Of a DNA stretch of 64,000 nucleotides, positions 24,698 to 37,175 are shown piece after piece (position 1 is the first letter of the stretch; each line of letters opens with the position of its first letter). Position numbers and translations under genes: made by a program. The stretch spans positions 63,250-127,249 of the forward strand of contig LUCM01004207.1 of assembly GCA_008360955.1 (NCBI GenBank), given 5' to 3'. The stretch is from Fasciolopsis buskii (lineage: Eukaryota; Platyhelminthes; Trematoda; Plagiorchiida; Fasciolidae). The notes below the pieces were generated by a model, which was not told the origin of the DNA, ran no database searches, and worked only from the letters and a program-made list of their open reading frames with translations.

Positions 24698-27600
24698 CCG
24701 AGAGACGATCTGGAATTTTCTACAAGAACATTTAGTATGAGTGAATAGCTGTGCAATTTTGACCCAGTTGCTTTCGGAAATCCGGCCACTGAGGTTCTGA
24801 GTAGTGAAAATCAATTGGGTTCGCTACCAAACCAACTATAAAAGATCAATTGGTTGAACCAGTCAAACGAACAGATCTGCAAGACAAGGCTGAACTTGTA
24901 GTTATGTTTATGGCAGCTCTGTCCTAGGTTTCGTCTAATCATTTGCATCCATCCACATGTAGCACACGAGACAAACAATTACCACAACAAACTGTGGTTT
25001 ATTAATTGAGAATATTTTCATAGTGACTTATTGTTGCAATATGAAAATTAGTAGTAGGAGAACTGAAATAAATTAGACAGGGGTGTAAGTAATGGTGAGA
25101 ACTAACCTCGTTCATACACGAATACCAGTACAGAAAGAAACCGCAGATGTCCAAGCGTATCCGTACTTTCGATTCGATCAGGTGGCAAGTGAGATCCGGC
25201 AGCTTTGAGTTTCGTCAGTTGATCAAATGTGTACACGGGTTGTGATAAATTACAAGAAAGATAGGTAGTAAATTAGAAGGAAAACCAATTCGATATGGAA
25301 GATGTTCGCATACAGGGGGATAATTCAGAGAAGGTGCTGGTAACTTTGGGCGAGATACCGATTCGTTTCCGTTTACTCTGATTAATTTCGATCACAGAGG
25401 CGTAACAAGGTCGTCGTACAAAGTTATATTCTAGAATACAACACGGACTGATTGGATTACCATTTGGGTAGAGTGGGTGCTAGAAATAGCATTGTTCCTC
25501 AAATCCATCTGCTTCCGATCCGACTATTAAAAGCTTTAGTTGCTAATGCTGAAACGTGTTCAGCTTCCCTTGGCTAGCCGATGGTGATGAATGAAAATAT
25601 TTTAAAACGTAAGGGTAAAATCAATGGAATAGTGTGAATACAACTGGGCGAAAGGAACCATTACTAAATCGGTCATTTTAATTCTGTTAGCAAAAACAGT
25701 CACTAATGGCTCTGTTTAACGTTAATATTACCTGAAGCAAGTGTTCTCCGAGACGATTTTAATTTGTACAAGAAAGTAGTGGGGAAGCAACACGTGAAAC
25801 CGACTAACATTGTAGGCCTGTTTACAAACTCAAAATTAGAGGCTAACTCATGCTTTCGAACAGAATGTGAGCAATGCACCAACTGCTGTGCAACGCAAAT
25901 CAGTTTTTCAAGCACATTCCATGATGGAATTAGAAAAAGCAATGAATACCAAAATACCTTTGGGCAACATACTTCGTCAGTATTCTGCAGATTTGGGTAA
26001 TTTTAGTAACCGCCAACAAGGATATGCTAACTATCGCACGATACGCTGTGCGTTGCATTTTCATTATATTCCGCCTTGATCGGCACTGGCACCTAGACAA
26101 TACACGGATCACGTTGCTTACATAAAACCCAATTTCCTTCACATTTTTGATCAACCTTTGCCTGTTTGTCTTCTCATTCAGGCCGGACTTGTCCAAATGT
26201 AGATTCTTGGACGGAAGTGCTCCAGGTTAATAGAAAATTATCTTCCATGACACGGTCTTCGCAAATTGCCGTTGAAAAGTATCAAATTAGCCCTTTTTGA
26301 CTATCCATCTACCAAAAGATGGACCGGTATTATTTCAAAACAGTACAGTGAAGATGTAAATTGTACTCAGGTGCTCTGTTCAAATATGCTGGTCATATCT
26401 TTGTCCGGTGTGGACCACATGCATGCTCGATTTTTCTCGGGTCCTCTCTGCTCCCCTAGTTCTCCATGTGAATACATGAGAATGGATCATTAGTCCAAGA
26501 AACTTCTAGCAGTACAGCCATTAGCTGAACTGTTGTTATTTTTTATCGCCTGAGTTATCAAGTAGATTCTGATAAAGTGCACCATCCGACGGAACCTCTG
26601 TGCACTGAATGCTCTGTAAATAACAATGAAATGATAAAAGACAAGAACAAATGACTAATTTGTACCAAGTGAGTCCATAACATAGAACGTGTGAAGAAAA
26701 ATCTTGCAATTTTAAATTATTACAGAAATAGCAAAACATTTAAATAAGTACAAGCATATATGCAGTTTCCTTGTGCACTAATCAAATGAATATGTCAACA
26801 AACTGAAGAGAAGAAAGTCTTGATGGACCAGTAGTCAGTTGACAGAACGCACTTTTGCATAAAGGCATGCAGTTCCACCCATACATAATGATTTTCTACG
26901 GAAGTGAAACCCTAGTAGGCAACAAAGCGACACTCTGTGACTACCCAATGATAATATTGGGAACGAGACAAAAAACGGGAAAGCTAAAGAGATAGTAACA
27001 TGTATTAAACATCGGAAAATACTTTTACAGTCAACATATATTTGTCGATACCAGTTGTTCAGGTGTTGCATTTCTGTACAGCAGGACAGCGGGGCTTTAA
27101 GCCTGAAAATATAGAGAAAATGACTTAATGTATGATAAACTTCTGCGATGAGACGAAGTGCAAGTCCCCTAATAAAGTCCGGCGAAGCACCGCGCTAGAA
27201 TTCCTAGATAACCCGCCAGTGAGAACTGTGGACGTAAGCTATCATGAAGTACAAACATTCCTTGACAGAGATTAGATGAATGTATTCCTAACCGGAATGT
27301 AAGCAAGTTTTACATCTAAACCCGTGAGTTGCAAATGCACATTGAACGTGCTTCCATTCCGTTGGGGTCTAACTTATTTTCGTTCGCGTATCTTGGGTTG
27401 AAGCCAATTCAGTACCTGATGGTAATTCGTATCCGAATTCCATCTGGTAGTTTCAAGTCAAAATACTACAGTACCTCAAACACCCAGCCACTAAAGTTAT
27501 CTGATGACTATTGTACAAGAAGGTTGTTTTATTCAGTGAACAGAAGGTATACATAGCGCGTAAACGGTTAAGTATATATTTTTGTGATTTTGGGTAGTTG

Positions 27601-27826
27601 AGAATTGCAATGCACCTCGTCAAAAGACATCAGTTTAGATGATTGTAAATTTCACGACTACTGCAATGGTGCGTACTGTGCATCCAAGAAATGCTTTGGA
27701 GAATCTCGGTGAGTGGAAGCGCTGCCCTATTTTGCAGTTTGTTAATGGTTCCCTTGGACAAGACGTCACAGTTCTAGTCAGTAGAAGTCAGCCTGATCTG
27801 TCACTTTGGGGGAGAAAGTAAAACGG

Positions 27827-27845
27827 GTACGCAGTACGCAGTACG
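27827..27845. repeat. 7-bp tandem repeat (GTACGCA x2.7)
   Basis: GTACGCA occurs twice back to back and is followed by GTACG, giving a 19-bp exact minisatellite unit array. Too short to assign to a family. Confidence 0.6.
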
Positions 27846-29011
27846 TTTTGAAAGGAAACTAATTACTGGCACACATTTTGGACTACCTGAATGGTTTGCA
27901 TTTTTTACGGTAACAAAGTAGTGGAATCCTACAGTTTGAGACATGTTTCCCTGTACTTGTCAGCTTACTGAATAACCATTTCGTGATGCATGACTTTTTG
28001 GCAACGCCCCATATGCAAAGCTCTTTACCACGTCTGTTAGTAGTGCGGTTTGGACACCCAAACACGAACATGTAGTACGAATTGTACAAATTTGCAACAG
28101 TCTCTTATGACACGGTTGTTCGCTTTGAGGCCAAATGGTGTTCGCTGGAAGTGGGTAAATCAGCGTACTACAAATGTTCTCTGGTACAATATTCTAAACA
28201 TTTAACTGGCATGCCAAAACAATATTTTCCAAGTTCAAGTTACTCAGTATACACAACATGGTATTGATCGTTTGAGAGAACTTAAGACTATTTCATCATG
28301 AATTAGGGGGATACATATGTGTACAGGACCCTCGATTTCAACATCAGCTGGATTCGAAGAACGAACAGAGTGTTGTACTTTGTGTTAACTTACCGATCAT
28401 CGAAGCTTGGGTTGCTTTCATTTTTCCGGTCAGAAATAGAAGAAACTAATTCTGCTTCGAAATGCTCGCCCTTACTGGGCGCAGTTTAGTTTTATTGAAC
28501 TTGAGCTTACATTACAATGTTTGTGTCACATACTTAAATGCTGATTAGGTTCTAAATTTCCGGCAGGTTTCCAGTGACAGCTACTTTGCAGACAAATAAA
28601 ACTATTTTCAGGCCTTCACGTTTCATTGTGTGAGCAAAATGCTAAATGTATATTCAGCAATTTGTTTGTATCCTAAACTATTTTCAACTTATCACACGAA
28701 GTAGCAGAAGCAAGCCATAGGCAATTGCTTGTTGCCGAACAAAGAAATATACTGCCAGGTAACAAGCAGGGATTCGCGTCTAGATGAAAAAAATGGAAAG
28801 GGCAGTGATGAAATAGACACAAGTCGGCCTATTGACAGAACAGTTGGCAGAATGCTCCTACACATCAAGCGATACGGTCACGGATAGCGAATAGGGGTGA
28901 GATGTGACTGAAGCAATTGCTCAAGTATATTACCCGTCAATTGCGAAACTGGCCGCGGAAGATAAAACGTCACAGAACTGCAAGCAGTGAGAAATCCTTA
29001 GACAGATTGTC

Positions 29012-29050
29012 TCCCTCGCTAGGAGAACGCACCAATTCGAACCCGAGGGA
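29012..29050 (-). other. B-box-like motif inside a short inverted repeat
   Basis: TCCCTCG (29012-29018) and CGAGGGA (29044-29050) are exact inverted repeats enclosing a minus-strand CGGGTTCGAATTGG, which contains a good B-box core (GGTTCGAAT). No A-box lies at tRNA spacing upstream on the minus strand, and no sequence is shared with the SINE copies. It may be a fragment of another repeat; I cannot classify it. Confidence 0.2.
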
Positions 29051-30575
29051 CGATATTGGCTCTTGGATGCGAGTAGCAGATTTTCTTTGCTTGTGTTGCG
29101 AAGGTGACACCAAAATTTGGTAAATAATGGTCCTTGCAATGACTAAGGCAGAACTTGCGACTCGAAATAGGGAGATCCATCTTAGTTGTTGGGTCTGATC
29201 AGAAGAGGTTCTTTGGTTTAGAATTACTTAATGGCGAATATAGAGTTGCGTTGCGGATATTACCGCCAATTGTGTCCGGCTATTTTTAACATTTGAAAAT
29301 TGCCTTGGATTCAATGCATTCACGAAGCCAGTGTTATGTGGTAGCAATGACTGGGTATAACGCACTGAGATAGAATTTCCTTTTCGCATTATGTTTCCTG
29401 TAACTTACGTCGACAGCTTGCTTCAAGCAAATCTAAGACTAACATGCACTTGCTTTCCGTAGTGATCAATAGAAAAAGGTGACTTCTTCAAACTACAGAA
29501 GTAGTTCACCAAAGTTAATCAAAAAGAAACTGCAAACAAATTTTGCATGTTTAACTTTTCCTGCTGCATGGTTTTGTTGTACAGTGGGAAGCATGAGTAA
29601 AATTCTTGATTATATGTCTTTTTCGAGGGCCATTTGTGATCACGGACATCGAGTTACCATTCAGAAAATATGTGCTTTCTCAACCGTGCATTAGTTATAC
29701 ACAAAATTCACTTACTTTAAGAATTCCCTGTGGTTTTAAAACTTAAAATCAAGAGTCTACCGGGTGATCAGCATTGCTCACTATTAGGATGCACTTGGCG
29801 ATAAACGTCAGAATGGACGGAGATTTCAACTGCAACTGGTGACCGTGCGTACAACAGCAAGACATTTCCAGAGGAAACAGTAGCCTATTGTCTCTAATTA
29901 GTTCCATGATCCGAAAGTCCGGGATGGGTTCCGGGACTCGCAGTCTTCCGTGAATAAAATTTGAATGGTCTGCCCAAAATATATTCTCCCAAAGGTGGAC
30001 AGAAATTGGCAGTTTGACTATTTTGTTCTAGTTGCTTGTCATAACTCTGTAATTGATGTGGACTTAGGAGCATCTCAGTTTTTCACCTCCAAACATGTTG
30101 CAGTAAAACTGCGAAACCTTGATGAGAAGTCAATTTTGCCTTCATGGACTCTACGTTTGCTTTTTTCCTTTGGAGGAACCGGCCAACGATCATTGCAGTC
30201 AAAAAAAAACGCCGGAGACTTCTGATTATGTCATTTTAACATTTTTGCGGCTGTAAGTTATAACAAAATTATTTGATGTGTTTTCTTCATAACATCGTCG
30301 TGGTTTGTGGAACAATCAAAGTGATTTCTAATGTTCATCAGAATAGCATAAGGACTAATGAGAAAACATCTTGCGAGCTTTTCGTGCTGTGTGCAGCAAC
30401 TAAAGCGAATAATGCCGTGGTGTCCTGAAGAAGAAGGTCGAGAATACAAATCCACTCGGGTTATTCCACTTTTCGAAATACGTCTCCACCGTCACGGCTT
30501 TCTTGTAAAAATTCCCCATCTGCGTTGCAGCATAAACAACGGACGTGAGTTTTCTATTTCAAAACATGTACTCAC

Positions 30576-30710
30576 CTCACGAAACACTGTTACATAGCAT
30601 CCTCTGGTCAACTCATTTGGTATTGGAGACCAAGGCATCAAATCCTCTTCCAGCGTGGAATTTGCATCAGTGTCCATGTCCGCTACCGGCCGTTTTGATT
30701 TCGTGGCTGC
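30576..30710 (-). CDS. Candidate internal exon, unknown protein
   Basis: On the minus strand a good acceptor (CCATCCTTATCAAGTTTCAG) precedes a 135-nt segment open for exactly 45 codons in phase 0/0, ending at CGTGAG|GTGAGTAC, a near-consensus donor. The translation begins AATKSKRPVADMDTD and ends LTRGCYVTVFRE, an acidic, polar segment without low complexity. The open frame extends past both splice sites (105 codons in all), so openness alone is weak evidence; the quality of both sites is the main support. No family recognised. Confidence 0.3.
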
Positions 30711-31360
30711 CTGAAACTTGATAAGGATGGACGTTTCAAAATATCCCCAAAATAAGTAATATATAGTTGTTTGATATGCGTCAAAATATTTTCGTGCACT
30801 TTCCCACAAACAAGGCTATTCACGTCATTTGTGGGTCACCGAAACTCTAAGGTACTGAATGAACCTGGACACAACTGAGTAATATATGAGTACCGCATAA
30901 ACAGGACAAATGTTAATGCCAGCGTCACAGTTTGTACTTTTATCACATACTGGTGCCTTATATGATATTACAGTTTAAACCATTGGGATCTTGAAACTTA
31001 TCTGGCGTATTTACTTTTTACTTCAAAATTGTCCACGTGGCCCAGTGGGGAATTCGTTCCACCACTTTCGTTTATCCGGCGTTTGCGCCTCATTTCGACG
31101 TAGTGAATCGATCCTGCTGGTGATATCTGTTAACTCTCCTCTTGTCTCCCATCCCGACGGGACTAGCGTTGTTGCTGAGTCCTGGTGTAATCATTTGCTC
31201 TAATGCATCGAGGACATCCTACTTGATTCGCACATCCTGCCGCTCTTTTTTAAAAGTAGATCTCAGCCTCGCCCTGCTTTGTCGCACTACTTTTGTCTCT
31301 TTAAAAGCCATCATAAAATCATTTCTTACGGATGTATGATAAGCGAAAATGATTATGCCT

Positions 31361-31388
31361 AACAACAACCACAACAATAACAACAACC
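31361..31388 (+). repeat. Short (CAA)n tract
   Basis: AACAACAACC followed by ACAACAATAACAACAACC: an imperfect CAA trinucleotide microsatellite of about nine units, continuing as CAACA-rich sequence for another 20 bp. Confidence 0.6.
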
Positions 31389-34269
31389 GCTATCAACACA
31401 GCAATAAACCTGACCGCTTTTATCACCACATCCTGTATGGATGCGATCAAAATTCACAAGTATATTTCACCAAATTTCACCACAGGAGTATTTGTCAAAC
31501 AGCTTGCTAAACCGAGTAAGATAAATGAACTTTATATAGGCACAAAGACATAAGAATTATATTTTGAAAACCAAAACTCAAAAATTGGTAAACTTCTCAC
31601 GGTAGTCGATTAGTCTCCTTTTACACAATGGTAACGAAATTCATGTTAGATCGCAACAGGATAGATAATGGACAAATTTCAATAAAATTTCAAGCAAACG
31701 CAAATGTGAAGAATTAATTTATTGTCTTACGGCTGTTCCTGTTACATGATTCCGAGGTACCCAGGAAGGCTTTGCCTCAAAAGTCTCATGTTTGCGATTT
31801 TACAAGAATAATGTTTCTGCGAAAAAATAATTTAATTGGTGATTTTCCAGGAATGGGAAACCATAAGTAAATATCCAGTTCAATTGGATGACTTTACTTA
31901 GGCGGCTGCATACCGCGACTAACGGTTGCTGAGGGCTGGACTTAGTGTGTTTGAACAATGTACTGGACAAAAAATTCATTGATTCTTGTTTACCATTGAA
32001 ACAGACCCCGCGGGCTTGTGATGGAGCCGTGAAATGTTTCTTTTCAAACGATGCAGACATTTTCTGGATCATATGCTTAGATCGAAAAAATTTGAATGGG
32101 TCAGCATCCACGTGTCATCGTGTAAACTTATTAAAGTGATAAAAATGTCTCCTGAGTTCGAATTAATAATGATGAGTAGATCTTCTACGAATCTCACGGC
32201 TTCCACACTCCATGTCGTTTGGCAGCCTTTGGGTATCGTTTACCTGTGGCTGGCCATCGTTAAATAGCCTCAGATTGCTTCGAGTAATCATAATGCCGAC
32301 CAGGGTAAGCTAGACAAAATTCCTACTGGGTTACCAAGCCATGATAGCGAAATAAATAATTAACACGTGATTGCTCGTTCGGTGTTTACGTTGTCCAAAA
32401 GAATATCCACTCAGAAGCTGCGAAGCGGCAAATGAGTGTATCGTTTTCGGTCTTCTTTAAATATCAACGAGGATAATACCACGAAATATGAGAACAAAAT
32501 ATGTCAGTTTCAAAGCACAAAGACAAGCTAACCAACCTTATAATTACTGCCACTGGATTGTTTAAAATTTCGCAGGTTCTGCTGACAGAACTTGTCGCCA
32601 CCTATGAAGTACAAGCCCTCCGCACTGCGGATCTCGTTTGTGAAACTACTACCATAAACGTTACAGTTGCCGAAATAAAAAAAACGACATCAAGGAAATT
32701 CATTTTTTTCAGCCTCGGAACAAGTGAATAAAAATAAGTTTACGGAAAGTCCCGATCGTTTGTTGTGGCAGTTTGCGGTAACTAAGTCCCGACTGATTTG
32801 GAAATTTGTTTTGATTGTAGCTGAGGTTGTTGGTTTTCATCGTTTTCTGAATGCTGAGCGTGGCGTTCAGATTGCAAGCATTTCATCACCACTCGAGGTG
32901 ACATCGGAAGTGCAAGTGCACACTTGTTGGGGCTCTTCTCTCTTTATAGTGTTACCAGTGACTCAGACCTCGAACCTTTTCGACGACTTGACCCGAAAAG
33001 ATTTCCACCTGATCTACGTTGGTTTGACCGATGAACCTAGCAGATTGACATACTGCCTGAAAAGATTGATTCGCTTGGTTGCGCGTTGTTGTTTTTATTT
33101 CTGTCTTATGAGTGTTATTTGATTGATTTCCACAAAGAAATTCAGCTTTGGTTCTCTCAGTTCAAGGGCAAAGTTCCAACTGCCGAGCTTGGAATATAAA
33201 TGGCAAGCGGTTCATCACCAGTCGGGCTGATATTGTCAATGCAAGATGTTTGAGAAAAACGGATAGCCAAGGAACTTCGTAAGGATAACCGTGCACGCAA
33301 GGAACAAAGAAACGAACAGCCAATCAAAAGGATCATTCTGCCATGCATCAAAATTGTATCTGAATTAACCACAAGACTTATCCAGCCTTGATGGATAACA
33401 TTTGCTGAAGGACTGTCTCAAAATTTGAGAAGACGTATGTGAAAACACGTAGAGCTACTGAGAAATTTCGGAATAAAAACGTTGTTACAAAGTCAAATGC
33501 ATGGACTGTGGCAAATGCTGTGAGAAAAGTGACTACTCGAGAGTAAGAACACAAACTAGGTACAAGAAGACATGACCCATTCTCTCATATCTATCTATGG
33601 TCATAGAAGAAAGACAAATTCAATCTGGATAAAGTCAAAATCCTGGATCGAACGATTACAAGGCACGCGAAGGAGTTTTGGAAGCCTGGCATTCTTCAAA
33701 TAATTCAGTTAATAGATATATCAAATTGGATCACACGCACATTCGGGTGCGAGCCAGAAAACTCACCCAGCTGAGAAAAACAAGTCCAGTAATACAGACC
33801 CATAAACACAAATGTTTATCACCCTGTACTAGAACTACGTAATTATGCAGTAAGTGGAAGTGTAGATTTCCGAATTCGAATTGTCGCAATACTGTTGCAG
33901 CCAAAGAAAACGAGAAACAACGCAATTCACAAGGAACCAATTAGGAGTACGCAAAAACAGTTCCTGATTCAGCTCAGTTTGTCAACGAGATTCGGGTAAG
34001 TGAACATAATAAGAAACAGCCAGCAAACGCGGTTAATTCAGATAAATGCTTTTTGAGTAAGCCCTAAAAGCATTGTAACCAAACTTAACGTAATGCATAC
34101 AAAATCAAATCCAGCAATCAGTAGCAGAATTCTGTTTATTATCTAATGAGTTATTGGAAGAGATTCCCAGCTGCAAACAACAAGCGATCTAGCAACATTG
34201 TTTGAAAACACCCTTGGAGGTTCCTAAAGCAGCCGTCGATTTCCACCGCACACACTATCGACCCTGCAG

Positions 34270-34355
34270 CCATTTCGAATGCTGGTATATGGTTGGTTTA
34301 TCGGAGAAAGTTTGGCAGACGCGTTCTATACGAAACCAACAACCAATAATTCTAA
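34270..34355 (+). CDS. Candidate internal exon, plus strand, unknown protein
   Basis: An excellent acceptor (CCACCGCACACACTATCGACCCTGCAG) and donor TCTAA|GTAAGTTTACC enclose 86 nt. Phase 0 reads PFRMLVYGWFIGESLADAF, then YTKPTTNNS; another frame (HFECWYMVGLSEKVWQTR) is open too. With two open frames the coding case is weak despite the splice-site quality. Confidence 0.18.
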
Positions 34356-35813
34356 GTAAGTTTACCGTGAATCAACAACAGCAATCAGTTCTGAGAAAAT
34401 TTTTCATTCGTCTATACCATATATGAATACCCTAATTTGTTACCCCTGCATTTGCACTAGAATTAGCTAGAATAAGCTATAGTTTCCATCGATTATTCTA
34501 TCTTTGATCACGTGCAGGTCTGCTTTCACCGTCCTTCTCCGGTTTAATGTTAACAATGCTGATATCGTTTGTATTATTCTAATTTTGGTTTATTAATTTA
34601 TGGAATGCAGCTAGAAAATCATTTAATGGGTAACGTTTCCTGCAAAGTATCATGAAAAATTCTTCATCTAATTTTTGAAACCAGCATTTGCGGTAGAACA
34701 CAAAACACAATCGCCGACTCTTTAATAGTTGGCATATCTCTTGAGCAAACATTTATCCGCTTTGGGTGGGCAACCACTTAGTGCTCAGTCAGTTCTTAGT
34801 AAATTCAGTCCTCGTCGGGAAGTGGTGTCTGACAGAGTATATTAAGAAAACAACGGGGGAACGATACAAGCATTTCACCGCACGCGATAATGTTCTAGGA
34901 CAAACCAAGGCCACGACAAACAGGGAGTACTATAACATTCCTTTGTGAAGTAGTGCACTGTGGATAATCACTTGTATCACGTGATCACTGCATTTATCAC
35001 ACCAAACTCGAATTGTTTAAAACGTAGGATCACAAACAGTTTATGAGCAGCAGCACTGGGACGGAAAGAGTAGGAATTTGTAAATTCCACAAATCATTCC
35101 TCTTCCATATGTATCCGAAATGCCAGTTTTGATTAGTGTGCAAAGGTTGATTCTTGTAACCTTTTCTTGCCCACTTTTTCTTTCTTCCGTTTTGTTTTTA
35201 AATTAATTGTGTCGTGTATTGTAGTTGCTGTGATAAATTCAGTTGTTGAGGTGAATTTACTCCCATCAATCCGACGAAAGGCACAGCAACTGATCTGTTT
35301 CTACTTAGCATGTTAGATGAACAGACAGAATAACCATTTTGTTGATAGCATTCTTCCTGCACACAAATTCTTAATGTTCTCCAGTGATTTTGAGCACTAT
35401 GAATTGGGAAACCTCTGCCTGGGGCAAAATAGCGGGTTAGCAATCTGGTATTGGGAAGTCGCCAACTTGGCACTCCGAGTAATCAAGGGATGCTATGTCA
35501 TCTGCCTTCGGATCAACCGTTCAGAGATCAGACACGTCTGGATTACGGCTATGGTGTCCGGTGTATCATTGCTTGCTGGAAGTATGACAAGTAGATTAAT
35601 CAAGCCGGACATACACTGGTTAGGATTCCGAACAAAGAGTGATCTTATTAAGTGTACACCGCTCTTTTTTCACAGCATCGCAAGCATTGAAGGTCAGCGT
35701 TGCATTATGTGAAATCTAACTAAAATACCTACACCCATTCCCATTCAGGTTAACTTTACCCAGGCCTGTGGTTATCAGTAGTACCTTAATAAGAAAACCG
35801 GAAAGCAGTGAAA

Positions 35814-36006
35814 TACAAGCATGCATATATGAATGCATATAAAAATACAAGCATATATGAATACGCATAGACACAAATGAATAAACACATGCTTTCTTGC
35901 CTATACATGCAAATAAATACATACATACAAAAGCACCAAACGTACACGGATTCGCCCATATACAGACCCACACGTATACATACACGTATGCACAAATACA
36001 TGTATA
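35814..36006. repeat. Degenerate CATA/TGCA simple-sequence region
   Basis: About 190 bp rich in ATACA, GCATA and CACGTA words (for example ACATACATACA, TATACATACACG) with many substitutions: an old, decayed tetranucleotide-like microsatellite. It creates a 183-codon open frame on the minus strand whose C-terminal half is Tyr/Cys/Met/Ile-rich low complexity. That frame is not counted as a gene. Confidence 0.65.
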
Positions 36007-37081
36007 GATTAAGCCTCATTAGATCTAGGTATGAACGATTGAGATCGATGTAAACTTCTGACAAATATGTTAATCGGTGGGCCCGAAAAATTTGTCTTTT
36101 TCCATTTCCTTCTGAAGCGATTAAAAGGTACTCATGAAGTGGGCCGATGATAGAACTTTCCGTGCAATCGATTGATGGTGTTTGGTGTATGTTCACTATC
36201 TGAATAACTAGTCTGCATTCGTTTTCAAAATCTCCGGTCAGCTGTCGAATAACCCAATGAAGGTAACTAAACAAAAACACTAATGGATCCATTTTCCTAA
36301 GAAGCAGGTTACGGCCGAATTTAGTAAACAGAACCACTAAAACATCTGCATTAACTTTGACACTCGGCTTTCTTGCCTTATTCTTAAGGCCGTAATTGAC
36401 ATTACTACATTTTTGTTAAAATAAAGCCGAATATGAAAAAATGATACCGAAATATTCGAGTCGACACACTGAAGTTTTCAAAAATCAGTCCTTTGGAAAC
36501 GGTGGTGTGGAAATTGACAGTACGTTTATTTTTCAGATAAACTGTGCTAAAATTATAATGGATTTGCAATACCGAACGATATTACTGACATACGATTGTC
36601 ACAGTGCGAAAATAGCATTAAAGATTTAGATATGAACACTTTTCCCGATCAAAAATGGATTGAGTACATGTGCTTCGAGATTTTGGATGTCACCACGAAA
36701 ACTAAGTTCACCAAAATTTGCAAACTGAGGTGGGTGTTCCTTACCCTTAACTCGATTTGTTTTCGTTTTTCATCCACTGTGGATTTATGTGAATGTGGAT
36801 TTTCTGCATCACACTTACTGACCAGGAGACTTTCTTTACTCGCAGATGAATCCTTAGCTAATCCCAAATGCATGCAACTAAATCATAAGCTTCCTATTTT
36901 ATTTGTAGTAAGTTGATGCTGCCTTTATATGTTAGTCTTTTAGAATCCCCTTGAAGTGCGGACAAGATAATCCTGACGTTACAACGGAACAGATGAAGCA
37001 AAGGCGTTTATGAAGTCTGCAGAACCCTACAGTTTGTTTCTTAGAATTATTGAGGTAGGAATGTAGGGTAGCCCGACTTAC

Positions 37082-37175
37082 GGTACGCTGCGCAGTTGGT
37101 GCGTCTGAGCCGGTCGTGTACCTGATTCGGCATCGCCCGTACACAATCGCTGGATTACTTCTTGAAAAGGATTGA
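37082..37175 (-). CDS. Candidate internal exon, unknown protein
   Basis: One of the better-looking isolated exon candidates. On the minus strand the acceptor is CATATTACTAATTTCAG and the donor GTACC|GTAAGTCGG. The 94-nt segment is open in a frame entered with 2 nt and left with 2 nt, giving 30 residues (NPFQEVIQRL, then CTGDAESGTR, then PAQTHQLRSV). The segment is visibly richer in G+C and CpG than its surroundings, and its residues are varied and hydrophilic, unlike the F/I/L/K-rich chance frames nearby. A second frame is also open across it, so the reading frame is not proven. I do not recognise the product. The neighbouring exons could not be placed. Confidence 0.3.

Larger units (their letters stand above)
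24698..30575. other. No recognisable gene
   Basis: No frame over 90 codons. Contains the 7-bp tandem repeat at 27.8 kb and the B-box-like inverted repeat at 29.0 kb; otherwise featureless. Confidence 0.4.
30711..35813. other. Mostly featureless; one plus-strand exon candidate
   Basis: Holds the CAA tract at 31.4 kb, a G-box-like CCACGTGG near 31.03 kb and the plus-strand exon candidate at 34270. A 131-132 codon pair of plus-strand frames at 32724 and 35317 show no recognisable domain. A frame after TTTCGCAG at 32578 (VLLTELVATYEVQALRTAD) is protein-like but has no good donor. Confidence 0.35.

Noticed and set aside
24549..24715. Target-site duplication flanking the SINE
   Set aside because: ATCTGG occurs on both sides but is only 6 bp and imperfectly placed; not distinguishable from chance.
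35786..36337. 183-codon minus-strand open frame
   Set aside because: Its C-terminal half is generated by the degenerate CATA/TGCA simple repeat (Tyr/Cys/Met/Ile-rich), and the N-terminal half has no recognisable domain.
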